Assembly: GCA_009843785.1 (NCBI GenBank)
Contig: VYCT01000290.1
Location: 1-33,262 of the forward strand
Source: Candidatus Poribacteria bacterium
GTDB lineage: Bacteria; Poribacteria; WGA-4E; WGA-3G
Reading direction: 5' to 3'
DNA: 33,262 nt
Positions 14,887-23,357 of this stretch are shown here, in pieces; within the stretch, counting starts at the first letter, position 1; the number at the start of each line of letters is the position of its first letter. Under the pieces are notes generated by a model. The model was not told the origin of the DNA and did no database searches. It saw only the letters and a program-made list of their open reading frames with translations. The position numbers and the translations under genes are program-made.

Positions 14887-17688
14887 ATGGTGAGGAGGAG
14901 AGACTTGAGAAGATTACAGATAACGATACTGACACTGCTCCTTGGAATCGGATTAGCAGGACAAAGCAGTGCTGACCGAGTGCAACTCAATACAAGTGCC
15001 GCTGTCATTCACGATAATCTCGGTGCGAGTGTCGGCATGAGTGGTGATTACGCAATGGTAGGTGTCCCGAAAGATGATACCGACGACGGCAGAAATGCCG
15101 GTTCGGTCCAAGTCTTTTTTCGGAGTGAAACCGGATGGGTCCAACATCAAAAACTGAACGCCAGTGACACAATAGGTGGGGACGAACTTGGCACAACGCT
15201 TGCAATGAGCGGCGATTATGCGATCGTCGGCGCGCCAAGGAGAGACGATTTCGGAAATAACTCTGGTGCCGTATATATCTTTACCCGGCACGGCACGGAA
15301 TGGGTAGAGCAGGCGAAACTCGTCGCACCTGATGCACGCGCAGGCGACTATTTTGGAATTTCGGTCGCGATTGATGGAGACACAGCACTCGTCGGTGCCC
15401 ACCGTATCAATAAACCGACTGCAGACGCAGGATCCGTCTACGTTTTTGAGCGGCTCGGCAATAGCTGGATTCAGACTGCCCATCTCACTGCTCCAGATGC
15501 CACTAAATTCGCATACTTCGGCTTTTCTGTCGGTATTGATGGAGATACTGCTATCATCGGAGCGACCCGTGATGACGAGGCTGGTCTGGATGCCGGGGCC
15601 GCCTATGTCTTTGTACGAAAAGGACTCCAATGGACATTCCAAGAAAAACTTCTCGGTAACAACACCGAATCGGAGGATAACTTCGGATACGCCGTTGATG
15701 TTGATGGCGATTTCGCGATTGTAACTTCACCGAAAAATGAAGGTCAGGGTGCCGCTTACATCTATGAGCGTGAGGGCACCAAGTGGGAGCAAAAAAGAAA
15801 CCGTGTCCGCATCCGGATGATTCCTATTGATCCAGATGGTGCCTCCGCCTTTGGCACCTCTGTCGACATCAGTGGAGAAACTGCCGTTATCGGAGCGGTG
15901 GGGGGTAAGGTCGGTCAAGATTTGGTCGGGGCAGCTTATGTCTTTACACGAAACGAGCCACCATTTTGGAACCAACACACAAAACTCGTCGCGAGTGATA
16001 GTCGTGGCGGTGATCAACTTGGATTTGCTGTCGCAATCAGCGGCAGCGAAGTTATCGCAGGCGCACCAAAACACAGCGCAGGTGGACTCGCTTCTGGTGC
16101 CGCGTACATCTATGAGCAAAAGGAAGATGGACTGTGGATAGAGAGTATCAAATTAAGCGATGGCGAGACCGCTTCTGAAGATCAGTTTGGTATCTCTGTC
16201 GCGATTAGTGGCAATTTCGCCATTTCTGGCGCACAACAAGATGATGATGTTGCCACAAACGCCGGGGCTGCTTATGTTTTTGAGCGGAGCGGCACCCTTT
16301 GGCTACAACGCGCAAAATTTACGGCTAACGATGCCAAAGCGGGGGATCTGTTCGGAAATACTGTCGCTATCAATGGCGAAACCGTGGTTATTGGTGCCCC
16401 CGGTGTCGATGATGTCGGACCAGAGTCGGGCGCGGCGTACGTCTTCATCTATTCAGGCGATGAATGGATTCAACAAGCAAAATTAATCGGGGACGATACC
16501 AGCATGTTCGACCACTTCGGAACAGCTGTGGCTATCCATGAAAATACTGCTATTGTCGGTGCTCACGGAAAAGATGAAGGCACTGTCGATTCTGGGGCTG
16601 CATACATCTTCGTCCGAAACGGGGTTTCTTGGATACAACAGGCGAAACTCGCACATCAAAACCCTGTACCAGGGGATCAGTTCGGGCGTGCTGTGGCTGT
16701 CTACGAAGATAACGCGCTCGTCGGCGCACATCGGAGTGACGCAACAGGTCCCGACTCCGGTGCGGCTTACATCTTTACGCGCAACGGTGGCACATGGAAC
16801 CAAGACTTTGAACTCATCCCAAATGATAGTGGACTCGGTGATGAATTCGGGTACGCTGTCGATTTAACCGGAGGTGTCGCGATTATTGGCGCGCCTAAGG
16901 AAGATCGAAGTGAACCGGATATGGGAGCAGCTTATATTTTCGTCGAGACACGAACAGCTTGGCTACAACAGGCAAAACTTACCGCCATTGAAGCCGAGGC
17001 AGGCGATGAATTTGGGGCAGCAGTCGCCATTCACCAAGACACAGCAGTCGTCGGCGCATGGAAAGACGATCATCCGGCACCTGAGAGCAGAGATCAGGCA
17101 CTGGTGCCACTACAAGTTGACAAAGGTTCAGCTTACTCTTTTCTCAGAGATGGGCTGACGTGGGTGCCGAAACGCAGGATTGTTGCAAGCGGGACAAATC
17201 GTTCCGATCTCTTCGGTGCCTCGGTCGCAATCAGAGGCGCGTTTGCTATCGTTGGAGCTGCGGGCAATGATAATGCGGGTGATAATGCCGGCTCCGCTTT
17301 TATCTATAATCCTATCGACTTGGGATTCCAAGCGGCAGATGTTCCGTTCTCTGTTGATCCAGCCTCCCAGACACTTACGACCCTTGGATACATTAAACAC
17401 ACGACGGTTTTCCAGAACTATCCGAATCCCTTTAACCCTGAAACGTGGTTTCCATATAACTTGGCTGAGCACGCCGATGTTACTGTGAAAATCTACGACA
17501 TCGGCGGCGGGCTTGTTCGTCAATTGAATGTTGGGCTACAAGAGCCGGGTAATTACCAGAGTCAAGATAAGGCTGCGTATTGGGATGGTAGAGACGCATC
17601 CGGAACGCGAGTCGCGAGTGGTATCTATTTCTATACATTTACCGCTGGTGATTTCCAAAGTACCCGCCGGATGGTCATTTTGAAATAA
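14887..17688 (+). CDS. FG-GAP repeat secreted protein with C-terminal FlgD-like domain
   Basis: A 933-residue protein. A signal peptide (LRRLQITILTLLLGIGLAGQSSA) is followed by about twelve to thirteen repeats of roughly 55-65 residues with the pattern F-G-x-x-V-A-I-x-G-D-x-A-I-V-G-A-x-x-D and SGAAYVF, for example DYFGISVAIDGDTALVGAH and SGAAYIFTR. These are FG-GAP repeats of the integrin type, which form a propeller and often bind calcium. Residues about 840-933 form a FlgD/Fn-like domain (NYPNPFNPETWFPYNL, then WDGRDASGTRVASGIYFYTF). Such proteins are extracellular or surface-bound, possibly adhesive. ATG 14887 is given; TTG 14905, directly behind AGGAGGAG, is an equally good start. A sigma-54 promoter lies upstream. 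Confidence 0.85.
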   Translation: MVRRRDLRRLQITILTLLLGIGLAGQSSADRVQLNTSAAVIHDNLGASVGMSGDYAMVGVPKDDTDDGRNAGSVQVFFRSETGWVQHQKLNASDTIGGDELGTTLAMSGDYAIVGAPRRDDFGNNSGAVYIFTRHGTEWVEQAKLVAPDARAGDYFGISVAIDGDTALVGAHRINKPTADAGSVYVFERLGNSWIQTAHLTAPDATKFAYFGFSVGIDGDTAIIGATRDDEAGLDAGAAYVFVRKGLQWTFQEKLLGNNTESEDNFGYAVDVDGDFAIVTSPKNEGQGAAYIYEREGTKWEQKRNRVRIRMIPIDPDGASAFGTSVDISGETAVIGAVGGKVGQDLVGAAYVFTRNEPPFWNQHTKLVASDSRGGDQLGFAVAISGSEVIAGAPKHSAGGLASGAAYIYEQKEDGLWIESIKLSDGETASEDQFGISVAISGNFAISGAQQDDDVATNAGAAYVFERSGTLWLQRAKFTANDAKAGDLFGNTVAINGETVVIGAPGVDDVGPESGAAYVFIYSGDEWIQQAKLIGDDTSMFDHFGTAVAIHENTAIVGAHGKDEGTVDSGAAYIFVRNGVSWIQQAKLAHQNPVPGDQFGRAVAVYEDNALVGAHRSDATGPDSGAAYIFTRNGGTWNQDFELIPNDSGLGDEFGYAVDLTGGVAIIGAPKEDRSEPDMGAAYIFVETRTAWLQQAKLTAIEAEAGDEFGAAVAIHQDTAVVGAWKDDHPAPESRDQALVPLQVDKGSAYSFLRDGLTWVPKRRIVASGTNRSDLFGASVAIRGAFAIVGAAGNDNAGDNAGSAFIYNPIDLGFQAADVPFSVDPASQTLTTLGYIKHTTVFQNYPNPFNPETWFPYNLAEHADVTVKIYDIGGGLVRQLNVGLQEPGNYQSQDKAAYWDGRDASGTRVASGIYFYTFTAGDFQSTRRMVILK

Positions 17689-17726
17689 CGCCTCTTTAGA
17701 AACTAACGCAAATGGATTACGGATGC

Positions 17727-17766
17727 CAATCCCACCCCCAGTGAGGTTTGGCTGCGGGTGGGATTG
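17727..17766. terminator. Hairpin after the FG-GAP gene (terminator-like or repeat)
   Basis: CAATCCCACCC and GGGTGGGATTG form a perfect 11-bp stem with an 18-base loop, 39 bases after the stop codon. No clear U-tract follows, so it may be a repeat rather than an intrinsic terminator. The rest of 17689-18101 is non-coding and AT-rich with several T-tracts (17905-17975). Confidence 0.5.
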
Positions 17767-17980
17767 CTTGGGTGTTTCTGCGGATTCTTCGCGGTTTGGT
17801 GGTGTACTCGCCCCGACGAGTTTCACTGCGAGGTAACACGCGCCCTCAGCGTTGATTCATGTGATCTGATGCTAACAGTACCGGGCATGATTATAAAATC
17901 ACCCAATTAATTTTTTTATTACCCTTCAGCGATTTTTTCATTTCCTTTCCCAAATAATGCATCTTTTTTTTTCTCATTCG

Positions 17981-18041
17981 CGTCATTATATAGTGACGTG
18001 AATTAATAGAGTGCCTCTTCACGATGTGTAGGTACACCTAC
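17981..18041. promoter_or_regulatory. Two inverted repeats upstream of the sigma-clamp gene
   Basis: CGTCA-ttatatag-TGACG (17981-17998) and GTAGGT-ac-ACCTAC (18028-18041) are perfect inverted repeats in the leader of the sigma-clamp gene. Either could be an operator, for example for autoregulation. Confidence 0.4.
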
Positions 18042-18101
18042 CTATGAAGCATAGAAATTGATAAGTTCCTTTGATAAAAGTAGCCTTTCTGGAGATGTCT
18101 A

Positions 18102-19478
18102 ATGAAAAACGACGATGTTACATTGATCCAACGCATCCTTTCAGGTGACGAGACTGCCTTCGCGAGTCTGGTTAGAAAGTACCAGAAACAGGTTCATGCG
18201 CTTGCCTGGCGGAAAATTGGGGATTTCCATATCGCCGAAGACATCATGCAGGAAGCCTTCCTGCAAGTCTATCAGAAATTGGAGACCTTGGAAGATCCGA
18301 CGAAGTTTCCAAGGTGGCTTTATGTGATTGTGGATCGCCTCTGTATCGCGTGGTGCCGAAAAAACCGGCTACAGACCGAACCGTTGGAAGACCCTGATAC
18401 CACGGAAATGGAAACAGAGGCATATTCCCAATTTGTCGCTATGCAAAACGCTCACACTTTTGCTGAGGCGCGACGCGATTTAGTCGAAAATTTGCTTGCT
18501 AAGTTGCAGGAAAGCAGTCGGACAGCCATTACGCTGCACTACTTTAAAGGAATGACCTACGCAGAAATAGGTGACTTTTTAGGGGTATCAGAAGGTACAA
18601 TTAAGAGTCGCATCCGCCGTGCGCGGCACAGGTTAAAGAAGTATAAATTCATGATTCAAGAGGCACCAGACTCCACAATTGAAGCGGAGCATCGCTCCCA
18701 AGAACATTTGAAGGGAGGCTTTGAAATGCAATTAACTTTTGAAAAAGATAATCTTTTGGACGCTTTACAAGTGATGCAGGGTGTCGCGAGTCGGCAGCAG
18801 ACTTTACCAAATATTCTCATCCACGCCGAACGGAACACGGTTGAGTGTATAGCGACAGACACGGAAATTGGTATTAGAATGAGGATTGAAGGAACAATCA
18901 AGGAGAAAGGCACTATCGTTGTTTCCGCCCAAAAATTGGCAGATATTGTTAAAGAGCTGCCGGCTGAGAAGCCGATAGACTTGATAAAGACGGCAGACAA
19001 CCGGGTTGAAATCATTTGTGGGGATGACGTTTACAAGATCGTTGAACTTGCCGATAAAGAATTCCGGCAACTCCCTTCCGTTGGCACGGAAGTATTCACC
19101 ATTGATGGAGGAACCCTACGGTCGGTCCTCTATAAACTTGAATTTTCTACAGATACGACAAAGGTTTCCGAGGAAGTCCGTTACTTCTTTTTAAATGGGC
19201 TCTATCTGGATGAAAGTGGCGTTGGTGCGACTGTTAGAAAACAACTTTCTCGCGCACATTGCGACCCTCTTAAGTTGTCTGAAGATAGCCACGGATTTAT
19301 GGTACCCCTCAAAATCCTCGAAGAAATTGAGCGCACTTTTGTCAATTCTTCAGAAGTAAGAATTTCACGCGTTGAGAATCAGATGCTTTTTGCGGATGAA
19401 CACGCTACTTTGATATTTCCGGTCGGGAAAAGGTATTTTAGAGAGGCATCACTAACGATACCAGGCGTAAATGCTTAA
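18102..19478 (+). CDS. ECF sigma factor fused to a two-domain DNA sliding-clamp (DnaN-like) module
   Basis: A 458-residue fusion. Residues 1-190 are an ECF sigma factor: region 2 (FASLVRKYQKQVHALAWRKI, then AEDIMQEAFLQVYQKL) and region 4 with a helix-turn-helix (GMTYAEIGDFLGVSEGTIKS). Residues 209-458 look like DnaN, the polymerase III beta clamp: domain I (MQLTFEKDNLLDALQVMQGV, then TLPNILIHAE and KLADIVKELP) and domain II (FTIDGGTLRSVLYKLEFSTD to FPVGKRYFREASLTIPG). A normal clamp has about 366 residues and three domains; this one stops where domain III would begin. The clamp part has its own start: AAGGGAGG at 18711-18718, seven bases before an in-frame ATG (18726). So both the fusion and a free clamp-like protein could be made. 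ECF factors direct RNA polymerase to special promoters; the job of the clamp part is unknown. Confidence 0.82.
   Translation: MKNDDVTLIQRILSGDETAFASLVRKYQKQVHALAWRKIGDFHIAEDIMQEAFLQVYQKLETLEDPTKFPRWLYVIVDRLCIAWCRKNRLQTEPLEDPDTTEMETEAYSQFVAMQNAHTFAEARRDLVENLLAKLQESSRTAITLHYFKGMTYAEIGDFLGVSEGTIKSRIRRARHRLKKYKFMIQEAPDSTIEAEHRSQEHLKGGFEMQLTFEKDNLLDALQVMQGVASRQQTLPNILIHAERNTVECIATDTEIGIRMRIEGTIKEKGTIVVSAQKLADIVKELPAEKPIDLIKTADNRVEIICGDDVYKIVELADKEFRQLPSVGTEVFTIDGGTLRSVLYKLEFSTDTTKVSEEVRYFFLNGLYLDESGVGATVRKQLSRAHCDPLKLSEDSHGFMVPLKILEEIERTFVNSSEVRISRVENQMLFADEHATLIFPVGKRYFREASLTIPGVNA
18711..18728 (+). promoter_or_regulatory. Internal ribosome-binding site and in-frame start of the clamp module
   Basis: AAGGGAGG, seven bases, then ATG in the frame of the fusion, exactly at the residue where DnaN similarity begins. 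It is better than the Shine-Dalgarno of many genes in this window. Confidence 0.6.
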
Positions 19479-19528
19479 CGCGTCTATAGACGGACGTTTT
19501 GACCGCCCCCAATGCAGAGGCAGACTTT

Positions 19529-20509
19529 ATGCTGACAACACTCATCCGCCGAGAACTCCTCGACAACCTAATGACCTTTCGATTTGCTGCAGCCGTCCTG
19601 ATTATGCTGTTGCTTGTCGTTGCTACGACTGCTGTGCTTATCAGAGATTACGAGCGGCGGTTGGCAAGTTACAACGCCGCTGTCAAAAAGAATCGGCAGA
19701 AAACGCTAGAAAGAACAACCTATTCAGGAGCCAGGTTAACCATTGATCGTCCGCCCAACCCGTTGAGCATTTTTAGTGTCGGTTTAGACAAACGATTAGG
19801 GAATACACTCCGCGTTAATCATTTGTTCGTGCCAACTCTGTGGGATGCTGGAAAACATGGGGGCGATAACCCGTTTCTCAATCTCTTCTCTTCAATAGAT
19901 CTTGTCTTTATTTTTCAGGGTATTCTGAGCCTATTGGCACTCGTCTTTGCTTATGATACGCTTGCGGGGGAACGTGAACGCGGCACCTTACGACTTGTGC
20001 TGACGCATCCTGTTCGGCGCGGTCAAGTTCTAAAGGAAGTGGACAGGAAAACACTGACAGCGAAGAGCGCGTTTTTCACTGAAAAAGCAGAAATGATAGA
20101 ACATCTAAACCAAGAATACCTCACCAGCCAAATGGCACAGGTTCAACATGCACAGTCTATTACGCGCGTTTCACCTGCTACCCTTCTTCAACATCTCCTT
20201 GAATCTTTTGCCGGAACGGGGTTTGCGCGACATTGGCAATTTGTGGATAATGTGGAACGTTACGCTCGGCAATACCGTGAATTTGTTGTTGACATTGATA
20301 GATCGGATCCGAAGAGCTTCCATATTATCTGTGTGCGTGAAGGTATGACAGAGAAGAAAGTTTTGCCAGCAGCAGTCCCAAAATTTGAAGATACACTGAG
20401 TCTCAGCAAAGATTTTAACGATTCGGCGATGGAGATATTGTTGTTAACGATGTTTGTTGTGCTGTTGCTGTCGGGAACGTATCTTGCGTTTGTGCGTGTT
20501 GAGGTGTAA
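19529..20509 (+). CDS. ABC-2 type transporter permease, internally shortened
   Basis: A 326-residue membrane protein. It opens like an ABC-2/DUF3526-type permease: LIRRELLDNLMTFRFAAAVL and a first membrane helix, a periplasmic segment, a second helix (LVFIFQGILSLLALVFAYD), then TLAGERERGTLRLVLTHPVRRGQVL, the cytoplasmic motif that in the family is followed by GK and several helices. Here it passes directly into EVDRKTLTAKSAFF, a soluble stretch, and then one last helix (ILLLTMFVVLLLSGTYLAF). The central helices are missing with the frame intact. No ATP-binding gene is adjacent. ATG 19529 is preferred over upstream starts because GAGG lies before it and it starts the conserved part. It may be a remnant or a protein with a changed role. 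Confidence 0.68.
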   Translation: MLTTLIRRELLDNLMTFRFAAAVLIMLLLVVATTAVLIRDYERRLASYNAAVKKNRQKTLERTTYSGARLTIDRPPNPLSIFSVGLDKRLGNTLRVNHLFVPTLWDAGKHGGDNPFLNLFSSIDLVFIFQGILSLLALVFAYDTLAGERERGTLRLVLTHPVRRGQVLKEVDRKTLTAKSAFFTEKAEMIEHLNQEYLTSQMAQVQHAQSITRVSPATLLQHLLESFAGTGFARHWQFVDNVERYARQYREFVVDIDRSDPKSFHIICVREGMTEKKVLPAAVPKFEDTLSLSKDFNDSAMEILLLTMFVVLLLSGTYLAFVRVEV

Positions 20510-20581
20510 TACCAAAAATGTTGTTTCTATAGTTTTCGACAGACGTGTTTGACAGTTCAAGCACGCATGGCGTATTTTCAG

Positions 20582-20610
20582 TTGCGCACTATCTGTTTCT
20601 AAGGTATACT
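20582..20610 (+). promoter_or_regulatory. Possible sigma-70 promoter of queF
   Basis: TTGCGC (20582-20587), 17 bases, TATACT (20605-20610), 80 bases before the queF start. Confidence 0.45.
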
Positions 20611-20690
20611 ATAAGTCCACACTTATGCTTCCTTACATAAAGAGAGCTAAATAGCACAAGTCGCATACTTCGCTATTACGGAGACATTAA

Positions 20691-21113
20691 ATGAGCCAGC
20701 ACAACGGTTATGACGATTTACAAACCCATATCCCTGAATTAGAAACACCCGCAATCGAGACATGGGAAAATCAGTATAACCATCGAGATTACACAATTGA
20801 AATTACCAATCTGGAGTTTAGTGCCGTATGCCCCAAAACGGGATTACCTGATTTCGCCACACTCTGTATCACCTATGTGCCGGACCAGCACTGTGTCGAA
20901 CTGAAGTCGTTGAAGGAGTACTTTCTCTTCTACCGAGATGTCGGTATTTTTCACGAGCACGTCGTAAATAAGGTGTTGGAGGATTTTGTTAAGGCGTGCC
21001 AGCCGCGGAAGGCAGAAGTCGTCGGTGATTTCAACATCCGCGGTGGCATCAAGACGGTTGTACGTGCAAGTTATACAATTGGAACAGAACGACCAATCCG
21101 TGCAGACTCATAG
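20691..21113 (+). CDS. queF: NADPH-dependent 7-cyano-7-deazaguanine reductase
   Basis: A 140-residue short-form QueF, which reduces preQ0 to preQ1 in queuosine synthesis (cytoplasm). The nucleophilic Cys47 and the nearby Asp54 are in FSAVCPKTGLPDF; the substrate and cofactor motif is ELKSLKEYFLFYRDVGIFHE, and GDFNIRGGIKTVV is near the end. Length fits the single-domain (YkvM-type) enzyme. CGGAGA precedes the ATG. It converges on the Gfo/Idh gene and the two reading frames overlap by 43 bases at their 3' ends. With queG at 12869 it shows that this organism makes queuosine, though the two genes are not in one operon. Confidence 0.93.
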   Translation: MSQHNGYDDLQTHIPELETPAIETWENQYNHRDYTIEITNLEFSAVCPKTGLPDFATLCITYVPDQHCVELKSLKEYFLFYRDVGIFHEHVVNKVLEDFVKACQPRKAEVVGDFNIRGGIKTVVRASYTIGTERPIRADS

Positions 21114-22108
21114 AGCGCGTCAAAGATCTTCGCTACGTTCAGCACTTCTTCCGCAGGTACCGGAGACGGCAATCCCTCACGAACAGCCTTGTGGAACGAT
21201 TCAAATTCGCTCAGCAACCCTGTAAGAAGTTTCGGTTCATAATTCACCATCTCATCCTTTTTATCAAGATAAATCTGAAGCGGTTCATAAGTCGCACCGG
21301 CTAAGTCACCCATAAAGAACGTCCCGCCGATGTTCTCAATGTGCGATGCCCAAGCAGTTTCCAAAGTCACCGTCAACCCACCTTCAAAACGGATCGTGCC
21401 CATCGCGAAATCCTCAACCTCAAAATCTTCAGGATTCCATTTACCCCACGGGTTGATGACATCCTTTTTATGTCCAAACTTTGTTACCGCCATTCCGAAT
21501 GCCTCAACCGGTTTCGGGCAACCGATCATCCAGAGCAACACATCCAAGATATGCACGCCGATGTCAATCAGTGGGCCTCCGCCTGCGATGGCTTTACTCA
21601 AAAACGATGGCGAAGCAGGGACACCGCGGCGTCGCATCGCCATTGCCCGCGCATAATAGATATCACCGAAAAACCCTTCGTCGTAGAGTTTCCGCAATGT
21701 GCGTGCCTCAGCACGGAACCGGGATTGTAAGCCAATCTGCAGAACTTTACCGCTCGCTTTCTGTGCGTCTACCATCGCTTGTCCGTCAATCGCGTTGGCA
21801 GCAATGGGCTTTTCGCAGATAACGTGCTTACCAGCGTTCAAGGCGGCAATAGTCGGTCCGGCGTGGAAGTTATTCGGCGTGCAAACACTCACTGCATCAA
21901 GTTCATCCATCGCAGCCAATGCCTCATAATCACTGAAAACGTGCGGAATATCGTGCTGTTTCGCGAACGCTTTCGCGCGGGGTTCGTCAATGTCGCACGC
22001 GGCGATAATCGAAACACCCTTGACACCTTTATGACCGGGAAGGTGTTTACCGCCAGCAATACCACCACACCCAACAATACCTACCTTAACTTCTTTAACT
22101 TTAGCCAT
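21071..22108 (-). CDS. Gfo/Idh/MocA family oxidoreductase
   Basis: A 345-residue NAD(P)-dependent dehydrogenase. The Rossmann motif is VGIVGCGGIAGGKH (about residues 9-22), the family signature EKP is at 99-101 (HVICEKPIA), and the C-terminal substrate domain has GGGPLIDIGVHILDVLLWM, where Asp and His are the usual catalytic pair. Members oxidise or reduce sugars, inositols and related compounds; the substrate here is unknown. ATG 22108 is chosen because AAGGAG lies directly before it; a start at 22129 is also possible. The dioxygenase gene lies 27 bases upstream on the same strand, so the two are probably one operon. The 3' end overlaps queF. Confidence 0.88.
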   Translation of the reverse strand: MAKVKEVKVGIVGCGGIAGGKHLPGHKGVKGVSIIAACDIDEPRAKAFAKQHDIPHVFSDYEALAAMDELDAVSVCTPNNFHAGPTIAALNAGKHVICEKPIAANAIDGQAMVDAQKASGKVLQIGLQSRFRAEARTLRKLYDEGFFGDIYYARAMAMRRRGVPASPSFLSKAIAGGGPLIDIGVHILDVLLWMIGCPKPVEAFGMAVTKFGHKKDVINPWGKWNPEDFEVEDFAMGTIRFEGGLTVTLETAWASHIENIGGTFFMGDLAGATYEPLQIYLDKKDEMVNYEPKLLTGLLSEFESFHKAVREGLPSPVPAEEVLNVAKIFDALYESARIGRSVPIV

Positions 22109-22135
22109 TTGTGCTCCTTCTTTACGCATTCTAAT

Positions 22136-22984
22136 TTAAACCGTCACCACCTGCGGTGCTTGTTCTAAGTTCAGATTGTGCGCCGTTGCCCATTCTGTAC
22201 CTGCCCAATGGACACCGTTCGGGTCGCGTCTACCTTGCGTATCTGTGGATGCGCCGAGAAACTGCCTACCAAGATCATCCAGATTTTCAACGACCGTTTC
22301 ATCGGGTTGCAGGCTGTCATTGTAATATCGTAGGTAGTAATCGGGTTTAACCCAGCGATAGTGGTATCCGTAGATGACGACCTTAGAGATGTTCTCTCTG
22401 AAATTCAACCCCGCGGCGTGATAGATACGACTTTCAAACAGAAACGCATCGCCTGCCCGAAGCAGCGGTTCATCATACGTAGGCGGATCAACTTCGCCTT
22501 CAGGGATACGTAGCGGCTCATCCAACTTATGGCTTTGCCGGACAAACCATGTCGCGCCTGAGTTCGGGGCACTGAAATCTGTCAAGCAATAGCCTACCTT
22601 CAGACCGACACGTGGACATCCTTCGTGCCCGACATCTAAATGCACGCCGACATCTCGATGCCAGTTGCGGTTTTCGGGTGTCTCTGGTGCCTGCGGATGT
22701 TTATAGATAAGCGCGGTATTCGTAATGTGGATATTTGTACCGAGCAGTTGAAGAATCAAAGGCACTGCCTTCGACTGTGTTGCAAGATCAGCAAATGCAG
22801 GCTCTTGCACCAAACCGTCCCGCCGATGCGCATAATAACCGTGGTATTCAAACGATTCCATGAGCCGGTCGCCTGTCTCAGTCAAACGACCAATCATCTC
22901 GCTATCAATTGCAGAACGGACAATGAGGTAACCGTTCGCATCAAACTCTTGATGTTGTGCATCAGTCAACTGAACAAATTCCAT
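22136..22984 (-). CDS. Phytanoyl-CoA dioxygenase (PhyH) family protein
   Basis: A 282-residue Fe(II)/2-oxoglutarate-dependent oxygenase. The iron triad is visible: His109 and Asp111 in NWHRDVGVHLD, and His189 in ESRIYHAAGLNFREN, with Arg196 placed to bind 2-oxoglutarate. The N-terminus (EFDANGYLIVRSAIDSEMI) is typical of PhyH proteins. They hydroxylate small molecules; the substrate here cannot be read from sequence. It is the first gene of a two-gene unit with a Gfo/Idh dehydrogenase, which suggests hydroxylation followed by oxidation of the product. Many PhyH genes are, as I recall, typical of Poribacteria. Confidence 0.9.
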   Translation of the reverse strand: MEFVQLTDAQHQEFDANGYLIVRSAIDSEMIGRLTETGDRLMESFEYHGYYAHRRDGLVQEPAFADLATQSKAVPLILQLLGTNIHITNTALIYKHPQAPETPENRNWHRDVGVHLDVGHEGCPRVGLKVGYCLTDFSAPNSGATWFVRQSHKLDEPLRIPEGEVDPPTYDEPLLRAGDAFLFESRIYHAAGLNFRENISKVVIYGYHYRWVKPDYYLRYYNDSLQPDETVVENLDDLGRQFLGASTDTQGRRDPNGVHWAGTEWATAHNLNLEQAPQVVTV

Positions 22985-23021
22985 GTTTCTAATTTTCCTT
23001 GCGGTTAAGGCGAGTGGATTT

Positions 23022-23058
23022 GGGATTTGACGTTCCTTTCTCTGGAGTCGTCAATCCC
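23022..23058. repeat. Imperfect inverted repeat
   Basis: GGGATTTGACG (23022-23032) and CGTCAATCCC (23049-23058) pair with one base unpaired. It begins the 373-base gene-free stretch 22985-23357. Confidence 0.5.
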
Positions 23059-23087
23059 TACGGGCTTGACTTGATTTTTTGAGCTAA

Positions 23088-23197
23088 TTTTATAGTAAAA
23101 TCGGAAAATAAGTTTACACTTCTCGCTCGTAGGGGTTGGGTAACCCAACCCCTACGGTTCCCGATGTGTGCAAGTAATTACGGGCTCTACTATAAAA
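23088..23197. mobile_element. MITE-like element with 10-bp terminal inverted repeats
   Basis: TTTTATAGTA (23088-23097) and TACTATAAAA (23188-23197) are exact inverted copies that bound 110 bases. In the middle is a 13-bp perfect hairpin, CGTAGGGGTTGGG-taa-CCCAACCCCTACG (23128-23156). There is no coding capacity. Non-autonomous repeat is the likeliest reading; no target-site duplication is obvious. Confidence 0.5.
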
Positions 23198-23294
23198 GAC
23201 CTTAACGGACAACCATAGGTTGTGTTGTGCTGTTCTCTGCTTATGTCAAACGCATGTTCATAGATGGACTTGCAAGCTGCACTCTGATAGAGGC

Positions 23295-23323
23295 TTGATA
23301 GACACGTGAAAGTATGCTATCAT
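23295..23323 (+). promoter_or_regulatory. Possible sigma-70 promoter of the TPR gene
   Basis: TTGATA (23295-23300), 17 bases, TATCAT (23318-23323), 35 bases before the ATG at 23358. Confidence 0.4.
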
Positions 23324-23357
23324 AAATGCAAAATCGTGTCTACAGATTAACACAACA

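Noticed and set aside
14953-15642. Minus-strand open frame of about 230 codons
   Set aside because: It lies within the FG-GAP gene, whose repeats continue through the region; the opposite frame has no recognisable motif or ribosome site.
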